From: Bradyrhizobium sp. 170
GTDB lineage: Bacteria; Pseudomonadota; Alphaproteobacteria; Rhizobiales; Xanthobacteraceae
Direction of reading: 5' to 3'
Length of the DNA: 64,000 nucleotides
NCBI RefSeq assembly: GCF_023101085.1
Contig: NZ_CP064703.1
Coordinates: 8,902,501-8,966,500 of the forward strand
The translations under genes were made by a program, and so were the position numbers. Positions 51,831 to 60,869 of the stretch are shown here, piece by piece; the stretch's first letter is position 1, and each line of letters opens with the position of its first letter. Under the pieces are notes generated by a model. The model ran no database searches, was not told the origin of the DNA, and was given only the letters and a program-made list of their open reading frames with translations.

Positions 51831-52619
51831 ATGCCGACAATCAATCGTGACGGAGTCCGCATCTACTACGAAGTTCACGGCTCCGGCCCACCGCTGCTGC
51901 TGACCCACGGCTATTCGTCGACCAGTGGGATGTGGCAGGGCCAGATCGCAGCCCTGTCGAAGCATCACAAGCTCGTGTTGTGGGACATGCGCGGCCACGG
52001 CCAGTCCGGTTACCCCGAGGATACCTCGGCCTATAGCGAGGCGCTGACGGTTGACGACATGGCGGCGCTGCTCGACGCCGTCGGCGCCGAGCAGGCGATC
52101 GTCGGCGGGCTCTCGCTCGGCGGCTACATGTCGCTGGCGTTCTACCGCGCCCATCCGGAGCGTGTCCGCGCGCTCCTGATCATCGACACCGGCCCGGGCT
52201 TCAAAAAGGACGAGGCCCGCGAGGTCTGGAACAAGCGCGCGCATGATACCGGCGACCGCTTCGAGCGCGAGGGACTGGAGGTTCTGAAATCGGCCAGCCG
52301 GGAGCGCTCCAGCGTCACCCATCGCGACGCGTCGGGACTGGCGCGCGCCGCGCGCGGCATGCTCACCCAGCGCGATGCCCGCGTGATCGAATCCCTGCCC
52401 GATATCAAGGTGCCGTCGCTGATCGTGGTCGGCGCCGACGACACGCCGTTCCTCGCCGCCTCCGACTACATGGCCGCCAAGATTCCCGGCGCGCAGAAAG
52501 TGGTGATCCCGGCTGCCGGCCACGCCGTCAACATCGACCAGCCGCAGGCGTTTATCGATGCCGTGCTGCCGTTCCTCGACGGCCTCGATGCCAAGGCGAC
52601 GCAGAAAGCCGCATCATGA
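51831..52619 (+). CDS. Alpha/beta hydrolase
   Basis: 262 residues. Nucleophile elbow GLSLG (Ser95), oxyanion-hole THGYSS near 25-30, acid in VVGADDTPF and catalytic His in AAGHAVNID. Soluble, no signal peptide. It overlaps the next gene by four bases (ATGA), so the two are translationally coupled. The region 51514-51830 in front of it is the divergent promoter space with the molybdenum hydroxylase operon; I see no gene in it. Substrate unknown. Confidence 0.9.
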   Translation: MPTINRDGVRIYYEVHGSGPPLLLTHGYSSTSGMWQGQIAALSKHHKLVLWDMRGHGQSGYPEDTSAYSEALTVDDMAALLDAVGAEQAIVGGLSLGGYMSLAFYRAHPERVRALLIIDTGPGFKKDEAREVWNKRAHDTGDRFEREGLEVLKSASRERSSVTHRDASGLARAARGMLTQRDARVIESLPDIKVPSLIVVGADDTPFLAASDYMAAKIPGAQKVVIPAAGHAVNIDQPQAFIDAVLPFLDGLDAKATQKAAS

Positions 52620-52960
52620 AAACAGCCGTTGTGGTCCTGGCCCTGATCGCAGGCAGCTTTACGCAAGCTGCCGCGCAAAAACTGCCGCCGATCGGCGGCC
52701 CTTACCCTCCGCCTTTCACCGAAACGCTGTCGAACAACACGCCGCTGGCGTTCGGGATGGACGCCGACGAAGCCGCGCGTGCGCTCGGCACCCCGCTGCA
52801 GTATGTCAGCGGCCGTCCGGGCAACGAAATCTTCCTCACCTTCCGCAACATCGGCGGCAGCGGATTGTTCTACAAGAAGGACCGGCTGTTTCTGCAGTTC
52901 CGCAAGGGCAGGCTCGCCGGCTGGAAGGGCGACTGGGGCCACAACTGGATGTGGCAGTAG
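52616..52960 (+). CDS. Small secreted protein
   Basis: 114 residues with a signal peptide (~1-20, ending QAAAQ). The mature part has FGMDADEAARALGTPLQYVSGRPGNEIFLTF, a pattern resembling SmpA/OmlA-like or 'outer membrane assembly' small folds in which a protein folds as beta-alpha-beta, though this is uncertain. The second half is basic and aromatic. Coupled to the upstream alpha/beta hydrolase. Confidence 0.7.
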   Translation: MKTAVVVLALIAGSFTQAAAQKLPPIGGPYPPPFTETLSNNTPLAFGMDADEAARALGTPLQYVSGRPGNEIFLTFRNIGGSGLFYKKDRLFLQFRKGRLAGWKGDWGHNWMWQ

Positions 52961-53022
52961 CTCTCGGCTCCGCAAATTCACGCAACCGACTTCGTGCGAC
53001 CCAAAACAAGAAGGGATGACCC

Positions 53023-53697
53023 GTGGGACAGGATATCAAACTGACGGCTTCGGACGGTTTCAAACTGGGCGGCTATCGCGCCGATGCTTCGGGCACGCCG
53101 AAAGCGGCCATCGTGGTGATCCAGGAGATTTTTGGCGTCAATCACCATATCCGCTCGGTGTGCGACCGGCTGGCGGGCGAAGGCTATGTCGCGATTGCGC
53201 CGTCGATCTTCGATCGCACCCAGCCGGACTTCCAGTGCGGCTATTCGCCTGACGAGATTGCGACCGCGCGAAAGTTCATCGCCAATCCCGATTGGCCCGC
53301 GATGCTGCGGGATACCCAGGCCGCGATCGATGCTGTGAAGGATGTCGGCCCGATCGGCATCATCGGCTTCTGCCTCGGCGGCAGCATCGCCTATGCGGCA
53401 GCGACCAAGCTGTCGGGCCTGTCAGCGGCCATCGGCTATTACGGCGGCGCCGTCGTCCGCTTTGCCGATGACAAGCCGCAAGTGCCGACGCAACTGCATT
53501 TCGGCGAAAAGGATGCGGGCATTCCGCAGACCGATGTCGAGACCATCAAGGCCAAGCGGCCCGAGGTCGAAGTGCATATCTATCCCGGCGCGCAGCACGG
53601 CTTTCACTGCGACGAACGCGCAAGCTACGACAAGGCCAGCGCCGATATCGCCTGGCCACGCAGCCTGGGGTTTTTCGCGAAGCATCTAAAGAGATAA
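53023..53697 (+). CDS. Dienelactone hydrolase family protein
   Basis: 224 residues from a GTG with AAGGGATGA upstream. The cysteine nucleophile is in GFCLGG (Cys117), with VVIQEIFGVN (Glu35), an acid in FGEKDAGIP and His in QHGFHC. These residues form the Cys-Asp-His triad with the Glu that activates the thiolate. The family opens dienelactones in aromatic ring cleavage but includes other hydrolases. No other aromatic-degradation genes lie beside it. Confidence 0.92.
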   Translation: MGQDIKLTASDGFKLGGYRADASGTPKAAIVVIQEIFGVNHHIRSVCDRLAGEGYVAIAPSIFDRTQPDFQCGYSPDEIATARKFIANPDWPAMLRDTQAAIDAVKDVGPIGIIGFCLGGSIAYAAATKLSGLSAAIGYYGGAVVRFADDKPQVPTQLHFGEKDAGIPQTDVETIKAKRPEVEVHIYPGAQHGFHCDERASYDKASADIAWPRSLGFFAKHLKR

Positions 53698-53711
53698 GGC
53701 GAACTTCTCCG

Positions 53712-53810
53712 CCGTCATTCCGGGATGCGCGAAGCGCAGGCCCGGAATCCATAACCACGATCGCGAGTATGGATTCCGGGCTCGTGCTATCGCACGCCCC
53801 GGAATGACGA
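53712..53810. repeat. CCGTCATTCCGGG...CCCGGAATGACG repeat
   Basis: Outer arms CGTCATTCCGGG and CCCCGGAATGACG with an inner pair CCCGGAATCCAT/ATGGATTCCGGG. Related in its 'GTCATT' ends to the other families but distinct in the body. Lies between the convergent dienelactone hydrolase and TctC-type genes. Confidence 0.82.
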
Positions 53811-53858
53811 GGCGGCGACAGCCGGAGTATCACTATCAGCGGACGCTTTCGTCCCGCC

Positions 53859-54866
53859 TCACTCGCCCTTGACGCCGGTTGCCTTCACGACATCGGCCCA
53901 TTTCTCGGAGTCGCGGCGCAGGACTTTCTCGAACGTTTCCGCCGATCCACCCACCGGCACGAGGCTGAGCGTCTCGATCCCGGCAACGCCCTCGGGCGAG
54001 GCGATGATGCGGGCGAGTTCGTCCGAAAGCTTCTTCACGATCTCCTTGGGCGTTGCGGCGGGCACGAACACGCCGAGCCAGCCTTCGATTTCAAAGCCGG
54101 GGTAACCGAGTTCGCCCATCGTCGGCACGTCGGGCAACGCGGTCCTGCGCTTCTCGCCGCCCACCGCCAGCGCCCTGAGCTTGCCCGCCTTGATTTGCGC
54201 GCTCGCCGTGGTCAGGTCCTGGAACGCCGAGGTAACCGTGTTAGCGAGCAAGTCGTTCGTGAGAGGAGCCGAGCCGCGATAGGGGATATGGGTCATGTCG
54301 ATATTGGCGGTCTTCTTGAGCAATTCGCCGTAGAGGTGGGACGTCGTGGCGTTGCCGAAGGTGCCATAAGGCTTGCCGGGGTTCGCCTTGGCATAATCGA
54401 TCAGTTCCTTGACGGACTTGATCGGCTGTTGCTCGGGGACCACCAGAACGATGGTCGACAAGGCGATCTGGGTGACAGGCGCAAGATCCTTGAAGACATC
54501 GTAGGGCAGCTTCGCAACAAGGCTCGGCGCCTGAATGATCTGCGTAATGCCAATCAGCACGGTATGACCATCAGGCTGCGCCTTGGCGACGTTGTCGTTG
54601 CCGATCACACCGCCGCCGCCCGACTTGTTCTCGACGACGACGGGCTGCTTCCAGGACTCCTGCAATTTGTTGGCAAGCAAACGGGCCAGGACGTCGGTGG
54701 CGCCGCCCGCCGGATAGGGCACGACGAAGGTGATGCGCCGGCTCGGGTAGGGATCCGCCGCCGATGCCTGATGCGAAGAGGCACACAAAGCGGTCGCGGC
54801 GATGGAAACGAGCAACGCTGCCGCAGTCGCCGCGCGCACCGCGCGAACCGGCAAATGATAGTTCAT
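53859..54866 (-). CDS. Tripartite tricarboxylate transporter substrate-binding protein (TctC/Bug family)
   Basis: 335 residues from the second of two close ATGs (CCGGAG eight bases upstream). Signal peptide ~1-35 (SHQASA). Family marks: YPSRRITFVVPYPAGGATDVLARLL, VENKSGGGGVIGNDNV, IPYRGSAPLTNDLLA and ALPDVPTMGELGYPGFE. Orphan like the first one; the ligand is unknown. The 54867-55208 stretch upstream of it has no gene that I can support. Confidence 0.92.
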   Translation of the reverse strand: MNYHLPVRAVRAATAAALLVSIAATALCASSHQASAADPYPSRRITFVVPYPAGGATDVLARLLANKLQESWKQPVVVENKSGGGGVIGNDNVAKAQPDGHTVLIGITQIIQAPSLVAKLPYDVFKDLAPVTQIALSTIVLVVPEQQPIKSVKELIDYAKANPGKPYGTFGNATTSHLYGELLKKTANIDMTHIPYRGSAPLTNDLLANTVTSAFQDLTTASAQIKAGKLRALAVGGEKRRTALPDVPTMGELGYPGFEIEGWLGVFVPAATPKEIVKKLSDELARIIASPEGVAGIETLSLVPVGGSAETFEKVLRRDSEKWADVVKATGVKGE

Positions 54867-55208
54867 GGTCATACTCCGGATTGCAGGCACTTAACCGACA
54901 AACCGACGCGCCTAGATCTGACGACGCTCTTCTACATCGCTGCATTGCAACTTGGAATAAGGTTTCGGATGCGGACAGCGCATAGCGCTAATTTATCGCA
55001 ACCAAAGCGGTTCGACACCGATGTACCGGGCGTCAACGAGACTTCCAGACACGTGCGAAGCCGTATGTACGCCACTGCAAGTTAGATGCAGAACCGCTGT
55101 GCGAAATGGATGATGAATTTTCTTGGTCAAATGCGCGGCATTTGCCTGACGCAACTGCTCAAGAAAACAGCCCGCTCAGATGACGGATCGATGAAGAGGC
55201 GTCACGCC

Positions 55209-55970
55209 CTAGAACCAGCGCTCGCTGACGAGCACGGTGTCGCCGGGACTGATCGGGCTGCCGGGCGGAACGACGAAGCGCGCCGTTCCCGACGCATCGG
55301 TGTGAGTGACCGTGACGCTATCGCGGCGGGCGCGCGGCGAAAAGCCGCCGGCGATCGCCACCGCGCTCTCCACCGTCATGTTGGGTACGTACGGATATTG
55401 CCCGGGCGCTGCGACCTCGCCGAGAATGAAGAACGGCCGATACGCCTCGATCTCCACCGCGACCGACGGGTCCCTGATGAAGCCGGCGCGCAGTTTCGCA
55501 GCTATCTGCGCCGCCAGTCCCGCCGTGGTCCGGCCGCGCGCCGGCACCGAACCGATCAGCGGCATCGTGATCGAGCCGCCGGCGTCGATCGCGTAGGTGT
55601 TGGTTAGGCCTTCCTGGCCATAGACAACGACGCGCAGCTTGTCCCCGGCATCGAGATGATAGGCCGCGTCGTATCGCACCGGCATGGGTTCGACATAGGC
55701 CACGGGGGCGGCAATGATAACGGGTGGTGGTGCTGCGCGTGGTGCCGAGGCGAAGGCAGCGCGAAGCGCGCCGATGGCGCCGCCGCCGGACTCGACCACG
55801 ACCGCCTGCGGCGGCGGGCCGTTAGGCTGGCCATAGGCCATTGAATCGAGATCGCCTTGCGGCGCGACCGCGACCGGCCCGGTCGTGCGCATGCAGCCCG
55901 ACAGAGCGAGCGCGGTGATGATCGCAGTGATCGGTATTCGAAACGCGCGCACAACCCGCACCGGAGCCAT
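55209..55970 (-). CDS. Wza/KpsD-like polysaccharide export lipoprotein
   Basis: 253 residues. The lipobox is LALSGC, with lipidation at Cys26. A Pro-rich linker (~35-95) precedes a Poly_export domain (~100-185: YHLDAGDKLRVVVYGQEGLTNTY, FIRDPSVAVEIEAY) and an SLBB strand (RPFFILGEVAAPGQYPYVPN). In export systems the product forms an outer-membrane ring. No other capsule or exopolysaccharide genes are next to it, so its partners are elsewhere. Confidence 0.9.
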   Translation of the reverse strand: MAPVRVVRAFRIPITAIITALALSGCMRTTGPVAVAPQGDLDSMAYGQPNGPPPQAVVVESGGGAIGALRAAFASAPRAAPPPVIIAAPVAYVEPMPVRYDAAYHLDAGDKLRVVVYGQEGLTNTYAIDAGGSITMPLIGSVPARGRTTAGLAAQIAAKLRAGFIRDPSVAVEIEAYRPFFILGEVAAPGQYPYVPNMTVESAVAIAGGFSPRARRDSVTVTHTDASGTARFVVPPGSPISPGDTVLVSERWF

Positions 55971-56098
55971 CCCTTAAAGCGAGACAGCTTTAGTCTTGCA
56001 CCGGGTATGGTTAACAAAGGGTGTTTTGCGATCAGGGGTAGAGCGAATGAGACGCCTCGCCCCGTGCTTGCGGAGCGAGGAAACAAGGAGGCGGCCGA

Positions 56099-56755
56099 TC
56101 AGGCGGTCACGCCGACCCCGATCGGGCACGACACGCCGGTGCCGCCCAATCCGCAATAGCCCGCAGGGTTCTTGGCGAGATATTGCTGATGATAGTCCTC
56201 GGCGAAATAGAATTCGTCCGATGGCGCGACCTCGGTGGTGATGGTGCCGAGCCCCTTCGCCGCCAGCGCCTCCTGGTACATCGCCTTCGACGCATCGGCG
56301 GCCTGGCGCTGCGCATCGCCGAAGGTGTAGATCGCCGAGCGATACTGGGTGCCGACATCGTTGCCCTGGCGCATGCCCTGCGTCGGGTTGTGATTTTCCC
56401 AGAACGTCTTCAGGAGCTGCTCGTAGGAGATCTTCTTCGGATCGAACACGACCAGCACCACTTCGGTATGACCGGTGCGGCCCGAACAGACCTCTTCATA
56501 GGTCGGATTGGGGGTATGTCCGCCGGCATAGCCGACGGCGGTCGCATGGATGCCGTCACCGAGTTCCCAGAACTTGCGCTCCGCGCCCCAGAAACAGCCG
56601 AGGCCGAACACCGCCTGCTCGAGGCCTGCGGGATAGGGCGGCTGCAGCTTGCGGCCGTTGACGAAATGCATGGTGGCGGTCGGTATCGGGCTGGCACGGC
56701 CCGGCAGCGCTTCGGCTGCACTCGGCAACGCGGTGGTCTTGCGCATGAACAACAT
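56099..56755 (-). CDS. msrA: Peptide methionine sulfoxide reductase MsrA
   Basis: 218 residues with GGAGG before the ATG. GCFWG (Cys54) is the catalytic thiol; [21 protein letters not shown] and the C-terminal [13 protein letters not shown] with two resolving cysteines are present. Reduces Met-S-sulfoxide. The N-terminal ~48 residues are longer than in short MsrA but common in this group. It stands alone. Confidence 0.94.
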   Translation of the reverse strand: MLFMRKTTALPSAAEALPGRASPIPTATMHFVNGRKLQPPYPAGLEQAVFGLGCFWGAERKFWELGDGIHATAVGYAGGHTPNPTYEEVCSGRTGHTEVVLVVFDPKKISYEQLLKTFWENHNPTQGMRQGNDVGTQYRSAIYTFGDAQRQAADASKAMYQEALAAKGLGTITTEVAPSDEFYFAEDYHQQYLAKNPAGYCGLGGTGVSCPIGVGVTA

Positions 56756-56881
56756 GGAATACCTCCAGGCGGGGACATCGGCGAACGCAACAACGGCGCC
56801 GGCCGGTCGGACCTCTATATATGTCTTTACGCCGGATACCGCAGCCCCGTTACGCCGCGCTCCGAGGGCGGGCGGGCCGGG

Positions 56882-57199
56882 TCAGTCCCGCGAATAGCCG
56901 ATCAGCGGCTTGCGGGGCCGGAACAGGATCATGAGCAGAATGCCGACCACGCCCAGCACGGCGAAAACCGGCTGATCGAGGAGGACCTTGATCACGCTGT
57001 TCCAGAGCCAGGGCGCGGTACCCTCGACCCAGGTCCGGAACGCAAGCTGGCTGGACTGATGAATGTCGTTCCAGAACTGGCCAAACCGGGTGAACCGCAG
57101 GGTCTGGTCGGCGACGAAACGGGCGCCGTCATAGACCATGAAGATGAATCCGCCGGCCAGGAGCAGCAGGCCGATTAGCCGGAAAAAACCGCGGATCAT
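56882..57199 (-). CDS. Small two-helix membrane protein
   Basis: 105 residues with AAGGTGA before the ATG. Membrane helices ~6-24 and ~73-93 flank an aromatic loop (FGQFWNDIHQSSQLAFRTWVEG). A terminal basic tail RPRKPL follows. I do not recognise a family name. The gene lies left of the rpsT/dnaA block on the other strand. Confidence 0.78.
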   Translation of the reverse strand: MIRGFFRLIGLLLLAGGFIFMVYDGARFVADQTLRFTRFGQFWNDIHQSSQLAFRTWVEGTAPWLWNSVIKVLLDQPVFAVLGVVGILLMILFRPRKPLIGYSRD

Positions 57200-57290
57200 G
57201 CGTCACCTTATATCTATCGCCCCCAAAAGGCCGTCAGCCAATACCGGGGGCACCCCGGAAATTCAACCTCATCAGCACCTTACGCGCCCA

Positions 57291-57393
57291 TTTCCGCCCT
57301 CCTCCCAGCCTTTCGGGGAGGGCGGAAAGCGTTGACGGTGCAGGACTCGCCCTCTATAAGACCCCCAATGGCGGCGGGCGCAATCCCGCCGCC
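57291..57393. repeat. Two perfect hairpins upstream of rpsT
   Basis: First hairpin: TTTCCGCCCTCC (57291-57302) and GGAGGGCGGAAA (57317-57328), 12 bp perfect. Second: GGCGGCGGG (57370-57378) and CCCGCCGCC (57385-57393), 9 bp. Neither has a T-run. The stretch 57200-57571 has no gene; it holds these hairpins and the rpsT leader. Confidence 0.65.
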
Positions 57394-57571
57394 GCTGTTC
57401 TTTGAGCAGCGCCGACTTCGGGGGCATTTTGGCTTCCGTCCATGGCATCCTCAAGAACGGCTACGTCAGAACACCCTGGAAAACACAACCAGCGTCGATC
57501 ACGCAATTTGAACGGCCGGCGCGCTCAAGCCCGACCACCCGAGCGATGACAGCCGAAGGATAGTTGAGAAC

Positions 57572-57838
57572 ATGGCCAATACCACTTCCGCCAAAAAGGC
57601 GACCCGCAAGATTGCCCGCCGCACCATCGTCAACAAGTCGCGCCGCACGCAGATGCGTGGCGCGGTGCGCACCGTCGAGGAGGCGATCAAGAGCGGCGAT
57701 CGCGAGGCGGCACTTAAGGCGATGAAGCACGCGGAACCGGAACTGATGCAAGCCGCACAGCGCAACATCATTCACAAGAACAATGCGAGCCGGAAGGTGT
57801 CGCGCCTGACGCACGCGATCGCCAAGCTCGCGAAGTGA
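57572..57838 (+). CDS. rpsT: 30S ribosomal protein S20
   Basis: 88 residues, the usual length. All-helical, Lys/Ala-rich: [29 protein letters not shown] and [26 protein letters not shown] match S20. Binds the 5' domain of 16S rRNA. A weak AAGGA is 11 bases before the ATG. A strong terminator follows. Placement before dnaA is conserved in many alphaproteobacteria. Confidence 0.97.
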   Translation: MANTTSAKKATRKIARRTIVNKSRRTQMRGAVRTVEEAIKSGDREAALKAMKHAEPELMQAAQRNIIHKNNASRKVSRLTHAIAKLAK

Positions 57839-57861
57839 ACTGACAGAAATAGATTTTCGTC

Positions 57862-57893
57862 AAAAGCCCGGCCTCGCCGGGCTTTTGTTTTTT
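57862..57893 (+). terminator. Rho-independent terminator of rpsT
   Basis: AAAAGCCCGGC (57862-57872), loop CTC, GCCGGGCTTTT (57876-57886), then G and seven Ts. An 11-bp perfect stem with a T-run 24 bases after the rpsT stop. Confidence 0.93.
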
Positions 57894-59173
57894 CGATCAT
57901 GCTGGCGTGCGAGCATGATCCCGAAAATCCATCTCGCCACGCGCGTGCACCCTGTTGCATTTCGGGTTCACGCTGAACTGCGTGCCCTGGATTGACTGTG
58001 ACAATTCAATTGTCCCATTGCTGAGCACCGCCTTACGTGTCACATTTCTAACGCCCGTAGTTTTACGAGGTGCCGTTTGTTGCACCAGCGTTGTCGTGCG
58101 CATGTGCGAGAAGCTTGAGCGCTACGGCTGGCCGATCCGACGCCAGCTTCTTCTGCCCGCATCACTGCCGCGCTGGGTTACCCTGAAAAACAATTCCGAA
58201 AAACTTCGTCTCGCTAATCACTTATCCACATAGCGAGCACAAGCATTTTGAAAACTGGTCCCGGTAACCACGATTGTAACGGTTTCTTAAAAAATTTTGC
58301 GAGTGCAGCGAAAACTGTCACGCATGTCGGTGCCGCGCGATTCTGCGCGCGGATTCAAAAACTTGGTGTGGAGTTTCGCAATTGCAGTGTTGCAACACCG
58401 TCGAAGAGTCGGGCAGCGACGTCGAATCACGGATTGTCAGAAATCGCGCTTGGTGTATTTGTTACTCGTTCGCGACGTTCAAGGCTCTCCTGACCAGCGC
58501 GGTATGAGACCCAAGAGCGGACGTGCAAATCGGCGGCGGTGTGCGCGTTAGCGACGCTTTCCAAGCGAAGCTGAGTTGATAACTCATAGCAATATGAGAG
58601 TGGTTGTTCTGTGTCTAAATTTCCCGGCGTGGCGCTCGCGTTCAGCGCGCTCCGGACAAGGGGAATACGACAAGGGGACAAGATGCTTGCCAACGATGCA
58701 ACGATTTGGAACGCGGAGATCGTGAACGTGTTGAAGACGACAGACTGAGATACGCGGCGGCGCAGCGGTCGGACAAGCGGATGTTCGGTAGCAGCAGACT
58801 GGCTTTGAAAACACTGGTGATGTGATTGCTCGCCGCGCGTTCTCGCGGTGAGAGGGGGAGGTACTATGCTTTACGGAATCAACGCGACATTCGGCACGCT
58901 CTTTTCCATCGAGACCGCTTCTGAGTCCCTGGACGACGTTTTCGGTCGTCCTCCCACGCGAACTCCGGCTAGACCGGCGAGTACGCGCTGACCTCGCGGT
59001 AGCCTCTCACTCCATCCAGCCTTTGATTTAAGCAACGGCGATTCCGCCGAACGCTCGATCCTTGTCTGGTGGCTGAAGCTCCGCGTCGAGGTCACGTCTG
59101 GCAGGAAACCTGCAAGGCAACCCGCCAGCCGATTTCCCAAATACCATTACTCTTTCAGAAAAGTTCTCAGGCA
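57894..59173. other. Long non-coding region between rpsT and dnaA
   Basis: About 1280 bp with no credible gene on either strand. It contains one perfect DnaA box, a 6-bp inverted repeat with 3-bp spacer (GACAAT/ATTGTC, 58000-58014), an A+T-rich run (TTTCTTAAAAAATTTTG, ~58283-58299), a perfect 12-bp palindrome GTGTTGCAACAC (58387-58398) and a small inverted repeat CTCATA/TATGAG near 58584-58599. The dnaA promoter must lie here. It lacks the cluster of DnaA boxes expected of an origin. Confidence 0.7.
58222..58230 (+). promoter_or_regulatory. DnaA box (TTATCCACA)
   Basis: An exact match to the consensus DnaA binding site, about 950 bp before the dnaA ATG and the only perfect one in the intergenic region. 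It could serve autoregulation of dnaA or be part of a weak replication-related site. Confidence 0.7.
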
Positions 59174-60604
59174 ATGACAAATATGGAACAGGATCGCTGG
59201 TCGCGCGTGAAGGGACGATTGCGGACGAGTGTGGGCGAGGATGTCTACACGAGCTGGTTTGCGCGCATGGACCTGGAAGGCGTGCAGGACGAAAGCGTGC
59301 ACCTGTCGGTTCCGACCCGGTTCCTCAAGAGCTGGATCCAGGCGCACTATGCCGACCGTGTCCTGACCTGCTGGCAGGCCGAGATGCCGGAAGTGCACCG
59401 GATCGATCTCACCGTGCGGACCGCAATGCGCTGCGCCGCGCCCGCCAAGGAAGTCACCGCACCGGCCGATCAACGCCGCACCGAGCAGGCCAATGGCCGG
59501 CCCGCGCCGGAATTGCGTGCGACTGCGACGGCGCCGGTATCCGCCAGCCATGATGCCCTCGGCGGCTCGCCGCTCGACCCGCGCCTGACGTTTGCAAGCT
59601 TCGTGATCGGCCGCTCCAACACGCTGGCCCATGCAGCCGCGCGCCAGGTCGCCGAAGGACGCCGCGGCGATCCCGTGATGTTCAACCCGCTCTACATTCA
59701 CGCCGGCGTCGGCCTCGGCAAAACCCACCTGCTGCAGGCGGTGACGTGGGCCGGCAATTCGGGGAGCGAGCGCAAGGTGCTCTATCTCACCGCCGAGAAA
59801 TTCATGTACGGCTTCGTCGCCGCGCTGAAGACGCAGACGGCGCTGGCATTCAAGGAGGCGCTGCGCGGCATCGACGTGCTCGTGATCGACGATCTGCAGT
59901 TCCTGCAGGGCAAATCGACCCAGGCCGAGTTCTGCCACACGCTGAATGCGCTGATCGATGCCGGCCGCCAGGTGGTGATCGCCGCCGACCGCCCGCCGTC
60001 CGATCTCGAGAGCCTCGACGATCGCGTGCGCTCGCGGCTGGCGGGTGGCCTCGTCGTGGAGATGGGCTCGCTCGGCGAAGAACTGCGGCTCGGAATCCTG
60101 AAGTCGCGCGTGGCGGCTGCACGTGCGCATCACGCAAGCTTCGACGTGCCGGAAGCGGTGCTGGATTATTTGGCGCGCACCATCACCCATAATGGCCGCG
60201 ACCTCGAAGGCGCCATCAACCGCCTGCTCGCCCACTCCAAGCTGAACAATCAGCCGGTGACGCTGGAAATGGCCGAGCGCGAGGTCCGCGACCTGATCCG
60301 TCCGCAGGAACCGAAGCGGATCAAGATCGAGGACATCCAGCGGGTGGTCGCCCGGCAGTACAATGTCAGCCGTTCGGACCTGCTGTCCTCGCGGCGGACC
60401 GCCAACGTCGTCCGGCCGCGTCAGGTCGCGATGTATCTGGCGAAGACGCTGACGCTGCGTTCGCTGCCCGAGATCGGCCGCCGGTTCGGCGGACGCGACC
60501 ACACCACGGTGCTTCACGCCGTGCGCAAGATCGAGGCACTGGTGGCCCGGGATACCGCGCTGTCCGAAGAAGTCGAGTCGCTCAAGCGGCAATTGCAGGA
60601 ATAG
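59174..60604 (+). CDS. dnaA: Chromosomal replication initiator protein DnaA
   Basis: 476 residues from [16 protein letters not shown] (35 more upstream codons are open but unconserved). N-terminal domain I (~1-80, [13 protein letters not shown]), variable linker ~85-145, AAA+ domain III with Walker A GVGLGKT (178-184), Walker [11 protein letters not shown] and sensor/arginine-finger region, and domain IV with the DnaA-box signature [11 protein letters not shown]. Initiates replication by binding origin boxes. It has its own terminator. Confidence 0.97.
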   Translation: MTNMEQDRWSRVKGRLRTSVGEDVYTSWFARMDLEGVQDESVHLSVPTRFLKSWIQAHYADRVLTCWQAEMPEVHRIDLTVRTAMRCAAPAKEVTAPADQRRTEQANGRPAPELRATATAPVSASHDALGGSPLDPRLTFASFVIGRSNTLAHAAARQVAEGRRGDPVMFNPLYIHAGVGLGKTHLLQAVTWAGNSGSERKVLYLTAEKFMYGFVAALKTQTALAFKEALRGIDVLVIDDLQFLQGKSTQAEFCHTLNALIDAGRQVVIAADRPPSDLESLDDRVRSRLAGGLVVEMGSLGEELRLGILKSRVAAARAHHASFDVPEAVLDYLARTITHNGRDLEGAINRLLAHSKLNNQPVTLEMAEREVRDLIRPQEPKRIKIEDIQRVVARQYNVSRSDLLSSRRTANVVRPRQVAMYLAKTLTLRSLPEIGRRFGGRDHTTVLHAVRKIEALVARDTALSEEVESLKRQLQE

Positions 60605-60641
60605 CGGCAACAGGAACAGCACCTGCCTCCTCCCCAACCTC

Positions 60642-60677
60642 TCCCTCCCCTGCTCCCAGGGGTGGGAGAATTTTTTT
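60642..60677 (+). terminator. Rho-independent terminator of dnaA
   Basis: TCCCTCCCCTG (60642-60652), loop CTCC, CAGGGGTGGGA (60657-60667); the stem is complementary apart from one T-T mismatch. GAA and seven Ts follow. It means dnaN has its own promoter in the next 190 bp. Confidence 0.85.
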
Positions 60678-60869
60678 CTGCCGCTATTTTCTGCCGCAAA
60701 GGTGGGGAACGGGGGGCTGTCTCCCTTGCACCGGCGGGCCATCCGCGCCACCTTGCGGTCCCCCCGGGGGTTTGATCAAATCCGATCCTGATCCGGCTTT
60801 TCGGGTTTCCAATGCCGCGGCGCTGCCTTTACGGGCCGCCCGGCTTTTCCATCTCTGGCGGATATTGCA

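Noticed and set aside
58871..59140. 89-residue minus-strand frame upstream of dnaA
   Set aside because: No ribosome binding site, low-complexity Arg/Ser-rich composition and position in the dnaA leader argue against a gene.
57894..59173. Calling this region oriC
   Set aside because: Only one perfect DnaA box was found; a cluster is expected and alphaproteobacterial origins are often elsewhere.
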